Below, one piece after another: positions 1 to 10,468 of a stretch of DNA of 22,213 bases. The first letter of the stretch is position 1, and each line of letters starts with the position of its first letter. The DNA is from Euprymna scolopes (Eukaryota; Mollusca; Cephalopoda; Sepiida; Sepiolidae): NCBI GenBank assembly GCA_024364805.1, contig CM044501.1:77028928-77051140 (forward strand). The letters run 5' to 3'. Made by a program: the position numbers and the translations under genes. The notes beneath the pieces were generated by a model. That model ran no database searches, was not told the origin of the DNA, and saw nothing but the letters and a program-made list of their open reading frames with translations.

Positions 1-310
1 AAAAAAAAAAGGAGGGGTCCATATATTTAGGGGACATCTTATCATTTAAATGAGTTTCATCAAATAAAATCGACAACTTTTTCCAAATGATCCTTTGTAT
101 TCAGTGTTTCAATTCTTTTAATATGACTAGATTTATGTTTAAAAATTTTTTTTTTTTTTTAATGAGGATTGATAATTTGAATGATTCAGATTTTTAACAA
201 GATAATCCACATTCTTTTCACACCGAGTACTTTCAATTCAGCTGAGAATCATCTTTATGGTATCAAAAATTAAAGTGAAATAAAATTGTTAAAAAACAGA
301 TAAAATCCAG

Positions 311-950
311 CTATTTAGATTCCAGACTACTGTTCTCATCTTCAATATTATTCTCACCGCGTTTAAACTGGTGTAAGCTCCGAACTTGTTCATACATATA
401 AATTACGTGGTACGTAGGATAAATGTATTAAGTAAAAATCACTTCTAAGTGACAGTTTTCAGGAGGTTGAGGATTCAATCTTTGTTACATGCAATACTAA
501 CTGACAATATAAGAAAAAAAAATACTTCTAACTAGTCATGGCTGATGGAACAAGAAAAATCTACCCCTATAGATTAAATAAAGACGTTTCTGAATTTTTG
601 AGATGAGGATTGGTAATTCTCATTATTTGGATTTATTGGACTACTGTTCTCATCCTGAGTGTGATTTTCACAATGTTTCGGCTGATGTAACCTCTAACCT
701 TCTTAGGGTGTATCTTGTCGAACCAAAGTTTGACAGAAAGATTCCTGAGTTTGACAAGATACATCCCAAGGTGAAAACAGTAGTCAAATGAATCCAAATA
801 ATATGATTAAATAAAGGGTTCAGTTCGAAATTTCATATAGATTCTGCAGTTCAACAAGATGCACCTGAAGAAAAGTCAGAGGTTACATCAGCCGAAACGT
901 TGTGAGAATAAAACCTAAGATGAGGACAGTAGACCAAAGAATCCAAATAA
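311..950 (+). mobile_element. Foldback SINE family, copy A (outer, interrupted)
   Basis: The left arm is at 311-392 (tagattccagactactgttc) and the right arm at 851-950. Between them is a core with a tRNA-like segment (about 405-480, box-B-like gaggattcaatc) and the shared body motif agtcatggctgatggaacaag. The core is split at 583 by copy A2, which carries a 12-bp target duplication. It is older and more diverged than the copies at 19183 and 16423. Confidence 0.75.
584..804. mobile_element. Foldback SINE family, copy A2 (nested, core deleted)
   Basis: A short member, 221 bp, consists of the left tail and arm (acgtttctga through gtatcttgtcgaac) followed directly by a shortened right arm ending in aatccaaataatat. 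A perfect 12-bp direct repeat, gattaaataaag, flanks it at 572-583 and 805-816. It lies inside the core of copy A, so it inserted later. The tRNA-like core is missing, which makes it look like a MITE. Confidence 0.85.
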
Positions 951-1827
951 AACAACTGAATTTTACATATTTTTTTATATTTTCATTTCACTTTAACCAA
1001 AAACCATGAAGATGATTTTTAGCTGAAGCAAAAGTACTCAGGGTGTATATAATTTTGGTATTTTTGTTAGAAATTTTTACTGATATGAAAATATGTATGG
1101 GAAGAATTAAAACATCGAATGGAACGTTCAAAAGTTGTTGATTTAGTTTAATCAAAGTTGAAGAGCTGATAAAAAAAAAAAATTTAAAAATTAAAAAAAA
1201 AAACATATCTTTTTTAAAAAGGAAAATGTAGGACCAAATATTGCTGGAAATTTGATAACAATAATCGTTAGAAATCATTTTTGTGACCGAGCTTTTACAT
1301 TTTTTAGACTCTATAATCAGAAAATTAAAAATTAAAGGGGGTCATCTTTACATACGTTTGAATAGCTTGTTTTTATTCTGATCAAAAATAACTTTTAAAA
1401 GCATCAACTTTTATAGAAAATAACAAATGAAAATGTTTATCTGATGTTCCTTAAAAGATTGGAACATGTCAAATCACAACTTTGTTTCTTTAGACAACAT
1501 ATTAGTTTTTAATTTTTAACCAAAATTTGATTGAAAACATTTATTCTTCACAACCCCCACATATAACATTGCTCACTGCAATATAAAACTTAATAAAAGT
1601 TGCTCATGTTTAGAATTAACTTTTAAAGCACAAGAACAAAAAGTATATGTCAATCTAGACAAAAAATACATTCTTTACATCAAGCAAACCAAATGAACTT
1701 TGAGACTACAACATTACTTGATGATTAATTATCAAAGTTTAAACTATTACCTAAAATAATTTTTTAAAATATCTTTGAAAGTTAAAGTTTTTTCAAGACC
1801 AAAAAATCATAGTTAATTTAGTATTTT

Positions 1828-2301
1828 AAGCACAATTTTACTATAGCGTGTCCTCTAACTGAATTGCGTATTTTTGATAAAGGTATTTTAAGGGAAAACA
1901 TTATCACATACTTATGTGTCATGTCGAAATTAGTATAAATTCTAAAAATTGCGAAAAATAGTCCAATAGAAGATGTGTTAGACCTGATTTTTAGAAAAAA
2001 GTGTGCAGTATATCGAGAAGTAAGATTGCCAACCTAAAAGATAGTGCCATCAGATTTGTGAAAAGCAACTTAAATGGTAGAATATAGTTACCTCCTCCTG
2101 ATTTTGATATTTTAACCGGTTAATTTACAGTGAAAAATCACAACTTTGAAAAACTCTGATTTTACTTATAATTATTTTTCTACAGGAACATTTTTTGTAA
2201 TTTTTGGAATTTATACTAGTTTTGGCATGACACATAAGTATGTAATAATGTTTTTCTTTAAAATGCATTTTTTCGAAGACATACTATAGTAAAACTGGAC
2301 C
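1828..2301. mobile_element. MITE-like element with about 125-bp inverted repeats
   Basis: The sequence 1831-1955 (ttttactatag near the end; acatacttatgtgtcatg inside) is matched by the reverse complement of 2180-2301. The terminal repeats share ttttactatag. A 7-bp direct repeat, gtatttt, lies at 1821-1827 and 2302-2308. The core of about 220 bp has no coding sequence. The superfamily is uncertain; a 7-8 bp duplication would suit hAT- or Merlin-like elements. Confidence 0.7.
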
Positions 2302-3334
2302 GTATTTTCTTTACTAATACATTCGTCTCAATTTCACCTAATAATATGTGTATATATTTATATGAACAGGATTCATTCCTAAAATAATTAACTGATCATT
2401 ATGAACTTTCAAACAAGGCTGCTAGGTGTAATAAGTTAAATGTGGGCTATATTTAGTTTAATTTAGTCTTGGAAATGGAAAGGGAGTAAAAAGTGTGTGA
2501 GAGCCCTCTTGAAAATTCAGATAATTATGAGTATTGTTAAATTTTAACAATAGGTATTTGATATCATTTAATATTTCCAAAATCTCAATTTATATTAGAG
2601 TATTTTAAAAAAAGTTTCTAGGCAAAATCTCGAAATTGAAATTGCATTTAATTTGATCAATACTCATTAGACAAAAATAAAGCAAAATTTTCTTGAGTTA
2701 AATTTCTTAAGACTGCTTAAGCTCAAGCCTTAAATTTTAGACATTTTCTAGGATCAAAATTATGTCATAATTTTTTTATTAAAATTAGAGTAAAGATTAA
2801 TATCATTGCATCTTGATTTTCATCTGTGTAATGTGATATATATAAAAATCATAAAAAAAACTGTTCTATTTAGGGGGAATTAATTTTACCTGTCATGGGA
2901 AGGGCATTCTATAAGTAATTTTACTTTCAAACCTGATAGAAATATTTTTTGTTTAATTTTTAAGACTATGGTCGAGTTTGCTTTGCAACTTAAACGTAAA
3001 TTGATTCTCGATGATGCAGTTTCAAGAATGATTTTCGCCCTCAAATTACTACTATCAATATAAGATTCTTTCAAATTATGTTTATTTCCTTTTTATTAAA
3101 ATAATTTAAAAATTTTAAAATAGTTGAAATTGTGGTTTGAAAGAATCTGATGGATGACCCAGGGTGAGGTAACTAAAAAATATGTATAAAGACAGATAAG
3201 CTAAAGCGGAGAAGATCAAATAAAACTTGATGTCATCAATAATAATAATCGTTATTGAAAGAATCAATTCAACTTAAATTTAAATGGCAATGAGTTTCCT
3301 ATGAATAAATAAAAAGTTAGACAATTTTTTTGTA

Positions 3335-3365
<31 letters not shown>

Positions 3366-4220
3366 TTTCCATCAGTAACATCAACTTGAGCCAAAACAAA
3401 AATTTAGTTGAAATGATACTAGTAAAAAAAAAAAAAAATTGAATACTTGAAAAAAAAAAAAAAAAAAAAAAAAAATGATTAATTTCTGGATCTTAATAGC
3501 TATTCTGTTTAAACTTCAGCTTAAGTGATGATATGATTTTAGTAATTAAAATATTGATAATTTCTACTATTATAAGAGATAATTTACTTTTTAGTCATGA
3601 ATAACTAAAAAATGTTTAAGATTCATGAAAATTTCCTCTTTTATCTAATTCTAATAATTATATTATAATAATACTCCAATAAATTATCTGATTCAAATAA
3701 CTAAAAAACAACAGCAGACATTTGAATTAATAATAGCATCATCAGAAGAGATGTTTTAATTTTAAGATGCCTTCAATCTGAAAAAAAGGAAGGGGTTGGA
3801 ATAAGCAATAATATAAATCTGGATTTTTCTCATCATAAACCACTGGTTCTATAACTAAGCACACAGTGATCATATTCCAGTGAATACAAAGGTGACATTG
3901 TGATAAAATCGTGAACAGTGATGATTGTGATTGTCATGGTGAGGGGTTGGAAGTAACACATCCAGCCCAAGGTGGATTAACCAACATTGTTTAGGGCGTG
4001 TTGCACTGTATTATTAATAATAAATTCTTGGCAGAGATTTGTGTGTTGCAGAGACACAGAAGAAGACAAATTTCACATAAAAAACATACAGCAAAAGTGT
4101 TGGACATTTTATTTTGTTGTTTTGGTCAAAATATTGATGACTGACACCACAAGAATGTGGTAAGGTGAACCTCCAAAGATTTTAGGAAACCTGGATAGGC
4201 ATTTTTGCATTTTATTACTC

Positions 4221-4222
<2 letters not shown>

Positions 4223-4297
<75 letters not shown>
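4223..4297. repeat. (TA)n microsatellite
   Basis: About 75 bp of uninterrupted TA dinucleotides. Confidence 0.98.
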
Positions 4298-4301
<4 letters not shown>

Positions 4302-4758
4302 AAATGAATCTCCAACTTCCTGCTTTGATCTAATAGAAGTTTTTTTTTTTGTATCGTCATATTCTTTATCTGATAGATAGAATACAAATAAATTTAGATT
4401 GAGCATGGAAAAAAAAATCCACATTTTTAAAGTTCCTTTTTTTTTTTTTGCTACAACATTTATTGTTTTGATCGTCTGGAGGATTTTTAGAGTAATCATT
4501 TTCTTTGAGTTGTATGAATTAGTTAGAGAAAAAAAAAAAAAAAAACTTAGATCAAATGTAACCCCCCTCCCCCCAAAAAACGTTTATATTTCTGAAAGAT
4601 TTGTTTTATTTCCTCTGAGAAGTCCATAGGAGTTATTATTTTGATTTTATAAATTAATGTTTTTGTTTTTGCAGGACAAACAAACAGCTTTCGAAGGTTA
4701 ACATTAAAAATGCTTAGACTCAACTTGGATTTTATCTTCTTTGATTATATTATAACTA

Positions 4759-4923
4759 GCGTTCGGACAATGGCATATTCTTTTCATTATTTTTACTCAA
4801 GTGTGCATCTATTGATATCTTATATGCTTTTATATAGAGTGATGTGGTTCTCAGTTGATTAACTGTGTCGGATTTATACTCGAGAGTCAAAACAGTGAAA
4901 AAATTATTCTGTTGTCATAGTCC
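4759..4923. mobile_element. Short TA-flanked MITE, copy 1
   Basis: The element is bounded by TA (4757-4758 and 4924-4925). Its inverted ends resemble GGGTTAGGACAACAG, here degraded to gcgttcggacaatgg at the left and ctgttgtcatagtcc at the right. The interior (ttgatatcttatatgctttt, then tatagagtgatgtggttctc) matches the copy at 16194. TA duplications and short ends suit a Tc1/mariner-type MITE. Confidence 0.75.
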
Positions 4924-5452
4924 TAATGATAACTCAAGAAAACTCAACAATTTTTTTTTCCTGGGTATAAGTTTGGAACCTAAGATACCATATTGATCTG
5001 AACTGCTATAATGAAATATAGTGAAAGTGAAAATAAACAAAAGTTATATATTGTACAAGTTTAATAATTTATAGTGGCATAATAAAGAATAGTGTAAAAT
5101 CTACAAATGTCTTTAAATCTAGGTTTTTCACAGAAACAAATCTTTTCAGAATTAAAAAAAAAAAACAATTATTTAGCAATAAAAGCTTTGAGACTTTAAT
5201 TATTAATTTGAAAACTTTATCAATCATCCATGACATTTGAAGTAAAGTGAAACAATTAGAAATATATTGAAATAGGAAGTTAAAAGGTTTTGCAATAGCA
5301 AATCTATGCATAGGTGATGCGATGTCAAGATGTATCATCCCTTGGGATATTAAATTTATACATCAGTGATTTTGATACAACAATTACTGATTCTGTTCTA
5401 AATTCGAGATTCTGATACAATTACCAATTTTGATTTTTTTTTTTTAATCTTA

Positions 5453-5760
5453 AAATATTTAGCTATAAAGTTATTATATTTTTAATTTGTTGATTATCGC
5501 AAAAACTTGTGTGTAATATGTGCATATATTTTTGCAAATGTAAAAATATACTTGTGAGGAGTATTCTTTTCATTTTAATTTTACTGGTAGTTTCACATCA
5601 ATAAATATTTCTCATTTTATTTATCACTAGTATCAGCAATAGAAAATTAAGTTAAAAAAAAACCCCAAAAGAATTGTTTTTGGTATTGGAAAATAGGCAC
5701 TAATTTTACAGATTCTGATACACTAAAAAGTTCTGATTTTTCCAATGCTTGATTCTGATT
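5453..5760 (+). repeat. Dispersed repeat R1, copy 1
   Basis: It aligns along its length with the reverse complement of 15025-15325. Shared anchors are tatttagctataaa, caaatgtaaaaatatacttg and gattctgatacactaaaaa. No coding potential is seen. The repeated gattctgatac motifs near both ends (also at 5373-5420) could be decayed inverted termini of a MITE. Confidence 0.65.
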
Positions 5761-5770
5761 AATCATCCTA

Positions 5771-5835
5771 ACACACATATATATATATATGGGTGTGTGT
5801 GTTTGTGTGTGTGTGCACGTACATATATGTATATA
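5771..5835. repeat. Compound CA/TA/TG microsatellite
   Basis: ACACACATATAT passes into a run of GTGTGT and then ACATATATGTATAT. Simple sequence only. Confidence 0.9.
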
Positions 5836-5982
5836 GCTAATAAAATTGGGTTCCTTTTAGTAAAGATCTTATAACTGATATTGTAATGTTAGAATTTTGG
5901 TATAATTGAGCATAAAAGCAAATTTATAGATTCAATAAAATCCTTGCAATGCTGTAAAAATTCAGAAAAAGTAAAATCATTC

Positions 5983-6240
5983 TATTACTTGTACTAATTG
6001 GACTATAGTTCTCATCTTGAGTGTTATTTGTGCAAACGTTTCAGTTGGTTTGGCCTTCAACAGTCCTCAGGCATGTCGGTTGTTGTTTTCTTTTTCAAAC
6101 AACAACGAACATGCCTAAGAACGGTCGAAGGCCAAACCAACTGAAACGTTGCACAAAAAATAACACTCAAGATGTAAACAATAGTTCGATCAATACAAGT
6201 AATATAAACAATCAGCACTCATCTAAAAAATTTAGAACTT
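5983..6240. mobile_element. Foldback SINE family, copy F (hairpin without core)
   Basis: Arms of about 106 bp (5983-6088 and 6097-6204) are separated by roughly 8 bases, followed by the family tail (catctaaaaaatttagaact). The outer arm sequence is that of the family (ggactatagttctcatcttg). The inner arm (ggtttggccttcaacagtcc) replaces the usual inner sequence. Flanking repeats taaaatcattc (5972-5982) and taaagtcattc (6241-6251) are an 11-bp target duplication with one mismatch. Confidence 0.85.
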
Positions 6241-6251
6241 TAAAGTCATTC

Positions 6252-6855
6252 GGGTTTGTATTACTGTACACATAGATTCGAAAACGTTGTCAAAAAACAA
6301 ATATATAACAAATAAATGTTATCAAAAGCAAGATAAGTTACTTTTCTACCAAACTGGATATATTTTTCGTGGTTTTATTCAATGTAACATAACATGTTTA
6401 TTCAGCTCGAAAACCATACAGTGTTTACCGATGTATTGGAAAATTCAAGATGGCGTCTGACTCTCTCTTTAACACGGTAAGTTTGGGAAAAGGTGTTATA
6501 AATAAAAAACTGGATAAAATACTGCTAAAAACTAGCTCAATATATGTTACCGTGACATAGGTTGACATATATTCAGCGGGTTTTTAATAGTATTTTGTCT
6601 AGTTCTTTATTTATAACATCTTTTCCTAAACTTACCGTGTTAAAGAGGGAATGAGGCGCCATCTTGAATTTTCCAATACATCGGTAAACATTGTATGGTT
6701 TTCGAGCTGAATAAACATGTTACATTGAATAAAAAAACGAAAAATATATCCAGTTTGGTAGAAAAGTAACTTATCTTGCTTTTGATAACATTTATTTGTT
6801 ATATATTTGTTTTTTGACAACTTTTTCGAATCTATGTGTACAGTAATACAAACCC
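6252..6855. mobile_element. 604-bp near-perfect palindrome (foldback/MITE) with 8-bp target duplication
   Basis: The left half reads gggtttgtattactgtacac at its end and the right half is its reverse complement. The two arms of about 300 bp meet at a centre near 6553 with almost no loop. The perfect 8-bp direct repeat agtcattc flanks it (6244-6251 and 6856-6863). An 8-bp duplication suits hAT- or P-type transposition. There is no intact ORF of its own. The few mismatches between arms suggest a young insertion or conversion between the arms. Confidence 0.9.
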
Positions 6856-7021
6856 AGTCATTCTTTTTACACAACAAAGGATGATTTGAAAATCTTTAGT
6901 TATGCCTGGTAACTCTTCAATTTCGAGGTTTTCAAGTCCATTCACAATTCCTATAACTCAACAAGTTTTATTTATTTTAAACTATTTGCTATTGAATATA
7001 AAATACTAAAACACAATGATA

Positions 7022-7071
7022 TAAGGGAGGTAACAAAAACAAAATAATTTCGAGTCCAAGGGAGACAATTA
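7022..7071 (+). repeat. Two GGGAGATAACT-like motifs
   Basis: taagggaggtaac (7022-7034) and aagggagacaatta (7058-7071). Two more occur at 18342-18356 (aaggggagataatta) and 21719-21733 (taagggagataactc), all on the plus strand. I recall this motif as frequent in molluscan non-coding DNA; its origin is not evident here. Confidence 0.5.
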
Positions 7072-7448
7072 AGGAATGCTGAGTCACAATCAATGATACT
7101 TAAGAGATAAAATTCTAAATTTATTAATACAAAGTCAACCAAATCCTAAAATTATCCTTTTGTGATTTCTTTTATCATAAAATGTGAATATATTGTTATA
7201 CGATTTTCCAAAGAAACAGATAGATAAATATTTAGGTATTTATCATATTGAAAAAACATTTTTTTTTAAATCCTATTTTCTTACTTTGATTTTTTTTAGC
7301 CAACTGGCAATATTGTTTTTAATTTTTAAAAATTTCAAGTAATCATCAGACCAAATCTAATGTAATAGCAAAAATCATAAGCTAAAATCTTAAAGTAATA
7401 TAGTTTGCTTGAAGCATTATGTGTAATATTTATATAGAGGAGGCATAA

Positions 7449-7727
7449 ATGGTTATAATGCAAGACGGTGTTGTGAAGAACGTCAACAACAAAGTGATTT
7501 TTTTTTTAGTCAGTCTTACTTTATTTAGTTTCAACTTCTACAGTGATATTTCAAAATATATTAGGGAACACGATTATAGTTTTCTTCAAAGGAAAATTAT
7601 ATTACAAGCGCTGAAGACCACACAAGTTTTAGATTTGAATAAAGAGGTATTACCTAAACATATGTGGAATACATTTATCTAGACTACATAACTGTAGAAT
7701 TTGAGACTAAATAAAGATTTACCTTAC
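7449..7727 (+). CDS. Unrecognised 77-aa ORF with poly(A) signal and poly(A) tract; possible retrocopy
   Basis: An open frame at 7449-7682 starts MVIMQDGVVKNVNNK, continues with a hydrophobic stretch VIFFLVSLTLFSF (a possible membrane segment, residues about 18-30) and ends PKHMWNTFI. The C-terminal half (residues 31-77) has a protein-like mix of charged and hydrophobic residues. AATAAA at 7710-7715 stands 12 bp before 23 consecutive A residues (7728-7750), as in a reverse-transcribed mRNA. I could not recognise the protein or find a clear target duplication. Alternatively it is a terminal exon: a T-run ending in tttag precedes TCAGTC inside the frame at about 7510. It could also be chance. 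It lies antisense within the ASAP intron. Confidence 0.3.
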
Positions 7728-7806
7728 AAAAAAAAAAAAAAAAAAAAAAATTTGTTTTTGTCTTCCTCAACACTGGCATATTTCCAACTCTTTGTACTGA
7801 CCCCTC

Positions 7807-7810
<4 letters not shown>

Positions 7811-7870
<60 letters not shown>
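7811..7870. repeat. (TA)n microsatellite
   Basis: About 60 bp of pure TA repeat. Confidence 0.98.
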
Positions 7871-7873
<3 letters not shown>

Positions 7874-9403
7874 CTGTGGAAATATGTTTCTTCAATTATA
7901 TTTCACCTTTTATTTATACCAATCCTTTAATTTATGAAGCTTGATGCAATTACAGAGCATATAACTTACTTAAAGGAATAAACGGTACGATGGTTAACAT
8001 CTTGAAATTTGGTATATAGACTTGTCATTTAATTGTTATATAACTTGAGTTGTATGCACAATAAGAAAATAATAATTTTTGCTTTCCGGAAAACTTTCAA
8101 ATTCTAAAAATCGTTATGTTATAACTAATCAAAACAATTGTTTTTATTTTTAAATTCAAGCTGAGAGAGCAACTCGTGTAATCAGAAATTGCTCTGGCTT
8201 TTGTATTCCATGAAACGTAAATATTTTCATCAAAATGAAAAAAAAAAAGAAAAGAAACAATGGTAACTGACAGTTTCATGCTAAAGCAATGATTAGAGCA
8301 AGAAATTCTGGATTTTATGTCCATATTGATTGCTTTTTATACACGCTATCTTCAGTAGAAGCAGTCTTCTTTCATAAGTAAAATTCACAATCCAATAATC
8401 CGAATATATATCATAATGCTCTCAGCAGATATCTTATTGGCATTCATTCCAGGTGGGTTGAGTCAGTTTCCTTTAAAAGAGGAAGTTTCTAGGGAATAAT
8501 AAATTTACAAGTTGTCTCCAGTCGCATGTATATCCCAATCAAAAATGATTTATTTGTTATTTTTTATATATAGCGGGATGATCACTGCCTCCCTCCCCCA
8601 CACAGACATACAGTATCTGAAATTCCAAAATGGTCCCCCATCTGGTCAGCCATTTGGTACTAACCAAACTCAATGTTGCTTAATCAAATAAGAATTTATG
8701 TGTGTCAGCATGATTATGTTGCATCAACAAATATGGACTTAATAATATTAATGAGCTTAACACATGTAAATTACACATTTTTTTTTTAATTCCATCTGTG
8801 TTGCAATTGTCCTTTTTGTTTCTTCAACTTATTGATAACATCTTCATCTGCCATGCATGCAAATATATTTTATGGAAGGGAGATTAGAGACATTTTTACA
8901 TTAATATTTTTAATTTTTCCAGAGTATATGTAGCGCATTTTATGTTTTAACCTAACAAACTGAAAAAGATTTTTCAAGACATAAACAATGATGAATTTCT
9001 TAAATTCCAAAAGAGAAAAACTTTTAAAAAAATAAAAATTTTTTAGCAATGTAAGATAAATACCTAAATCACTAATCAATTTCTTTGTATCAGAGCAAGT
9101 TCATTATTCCAAATAAAGAGGAACATGGAATCATACTATCATAAGAACAAGAATATTATTATATGGATTTTACAGCTGTTCAACAGAAAAAAAAATTAAT
9201 TATAAATATATATGTATAGGCTTAAATTTGGATGATGATTAATGTGTTCACTAGGACATTTTCTGTACATGACAATAAAAAAACACACACACACAAAAAA
9301 AAAAAGAGACAAGAAGCCTAATAAATTATATGGTAATTTAATAATATCTGAAAAGAAGATAAAAAAAACTTTAGCAAATAAGTCCATAGTCATTTATGAT
9401 ACT

Positions 9404-9431
9404 GAGAGGGAGGGAGAGACAGAGAGAGAAA
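9404..9431. repeat. GA-rich simple sequence beside the 9442 splice donor
   Basis: A gagagggaggga/gagagaga run on the plus strand, so CT-rich on the transcribed strand, about 10 nt inside the intron after the last visible ASAP exon. Confidence 0.8.
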
Positions 9432-9441
9432 TGTGAAATAC

Positions 9442-9601
9442 CTCTTTGAAAGAAGACATGGAATTCTTGAGAACATCTCTCAGCTCAATAAGCTGCCTTC
9501 GTTCTTCATCTTGCCTCTGTTTAATTTTGCGAAGTTGTCCAACTAAGCCGTCGATAAAACTGCTAAAATGAGTGATAGTTTTGATTCCATCTTGAAATAG
9601 A
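9442..9601 (-). CDS. ASAP1/2: ASAP1/2-like ArfGAP, end of BAR domain (last exon in window)
   Basis: One base completes the Thr codon, then 53 codons encode LFQDGIKTITHFSSFIDGLV, GQLRKIKQRQDEERRQLIEL and RDVLKNSMSSFKE. FFQDGLK and the block KQ-QDEE-RQLI-LRD-LKS are hallmarks of the C-terminal part of the ASAP BAR domain; QDEERRQLI-LRD is closest to ASAP2 as I recall it. The PH domain should follow in the next exon, which is not in the window. The acceptor is a T-rich run ending in tttttag; the donor gtattt is weaker than those of the other exons. About ten bases into the intron there is a run of CT repeats (GA on the plus strand). The exon ends in phase 0. Confidence 0.96.
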
Positions 9602-10136
9602 CTAAAAAAGATAAACAAAGGAAATTATACAAAATCGGAAATGTAAAGCCGACCTAAGAAATTTATGATGAGTTTTCATTACAAATTCATGGCTTAATCC
9701 TTTTTCATTCTATCTGTGATGTTGTTTTTTAGTGATAATTTGTATTAGAAGAGGTATCCATTTTATGAATGGACTACACACACACACACACTAATTTTGC
9801 TTGTTATTGTTTCTGATGATAGAGACAAGCAAACAAGTTCAATTATCTATGGTGAAACATTTACCTAAATGCTACGAGGGAGTCAACTTTTTTACATTGT
9901 GGGGATGTATTTATAAAATAATTATGCACAGACATGTGTTTTGTTTAATTTTCTCTATTGTCAAAAGCAATAACAAACAAAATAATACATATTTATAAGC
10001 AATAAAATGTCTAATAATTCTGATGAGGCTCAGTAGCCTAATAGTAGAGACACAGTTATGAACACTGCAAAAAATTCAACCATGCTGAAGAGTGGTAAAC
10101 AGAAGAATGTGCATCTATTGATAGTTATTTTATTTA

Positions 10137-10146
<10 letters not shown>

Positions 10147-10185
<39 letters not shown>
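10147..10185. repeat. (TA)n microsatellite
   Basis: About 39 bp of TA repeat following TTTA repeats. Confidence 0.97.
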
Positions 10186-10188
<3 letters not shown>

Positions 10189-10407
10189 TTTTTTTGTTTT
10201 TTTTGGAAGAAGAAATCTAGCAGAGCGCTCAATTATAAAGAAAATCCCAAAATAAGAGCATATTATTTATATTTTGTTTACAGAAAGTTTTAGATGAGAT
10301 AAGTCATTGGTAGCGTTGGTTTAAAACCCGATAATTACGGATCATTTTAGATATGCATATCAAGCTCTCTTTAGCCAATACTCATCTATTTTATAACCGG
10401 AAGTGGA

Positions 10408-10410
<3 letters not shown>

Positions 10411-10465
<55 letters not shown>
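10411..10465. repeat. (AT)n microsatellite
   Basis: About 55 bp of pure AT repeat. Confidence 0.98.

Positions 10466-10468
<3 letters not shown>

Larger units (their letters stand above)
60..1150. repeat. Large inverted repeat (foldback) with SINE-like centre
   Basis: Sequence from about 60-395 reappears reverse-complemented at about 850-1150. Anchors include cacaccgagtac (217-230) against the complement of gtactcagggtgt (1033-1045), aatcatcttTatgg (247-260) against ccatgaagatgatt (1004-1017), and ttaaagtgaaat (270-281) against atttcactttaa (985-996). The arms are diverged, with indels and A/T runs. Other family copies share only the inner 80-100 bp of each arm, so here the SINE-like unit sits at the centre of a longer inverted repeat. 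The left arm may continue beyond the window. Confidence 0.8.
1..9441 (-). other. Intron of the ASAP gene downstream of the last exon, open at the left edge
   Basis: No ASAP-like PH or ArfGAP exon was found here on either strand, so the intron exceeds 9.4 kb. Named elements lie at 60-1150, 1828-2301, 4759-4923, 5453-5760, 5983-6240, 6252-6855 and 7449-7750. I see nothing recognisable at 1150-1820 (AT-rich with an A-rich run near 1171-1203), 2310-4220 (AT-rich; A-runs at 3337-3365 and 3427-3475; a somewhat less AT-rich stretch near 3800-4080), 4300-4750, 6870-7440 or 7940-9400. Those stretches look like unconstrained or very old repeat sequence. Confidence 0.75.

Noticed and set aside
603-791. 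62-aa plus-strand frame, and a similar one at 21016-21267
   Set aside because: Both lie in arms of the foldback SINE family. Their similarity reflects repeat homology, and the frame is not kept in other copies.
4109-4499. Open frames across the TA array with Ile-Tyr repeats
   Set aside because: They are artefacts of an alternating TA microsatellite, which is open in several frames. The same applies near 7701-7937, 10058-10255, 14238-14450 and 20280-20546.
6632-6877. 81-aa minus-strand frame, and the 84-aa plus-strand frame at 6021-6275
   Set aside because: They lie within the foldback elements; arm symmetry explains the open frames and there is no family resemblance.
10021-10060. Possible tRNA-like box A (ggctcagtagcctaatag)
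   Set aside because: No box B-like sequence at a suitable distance was found.
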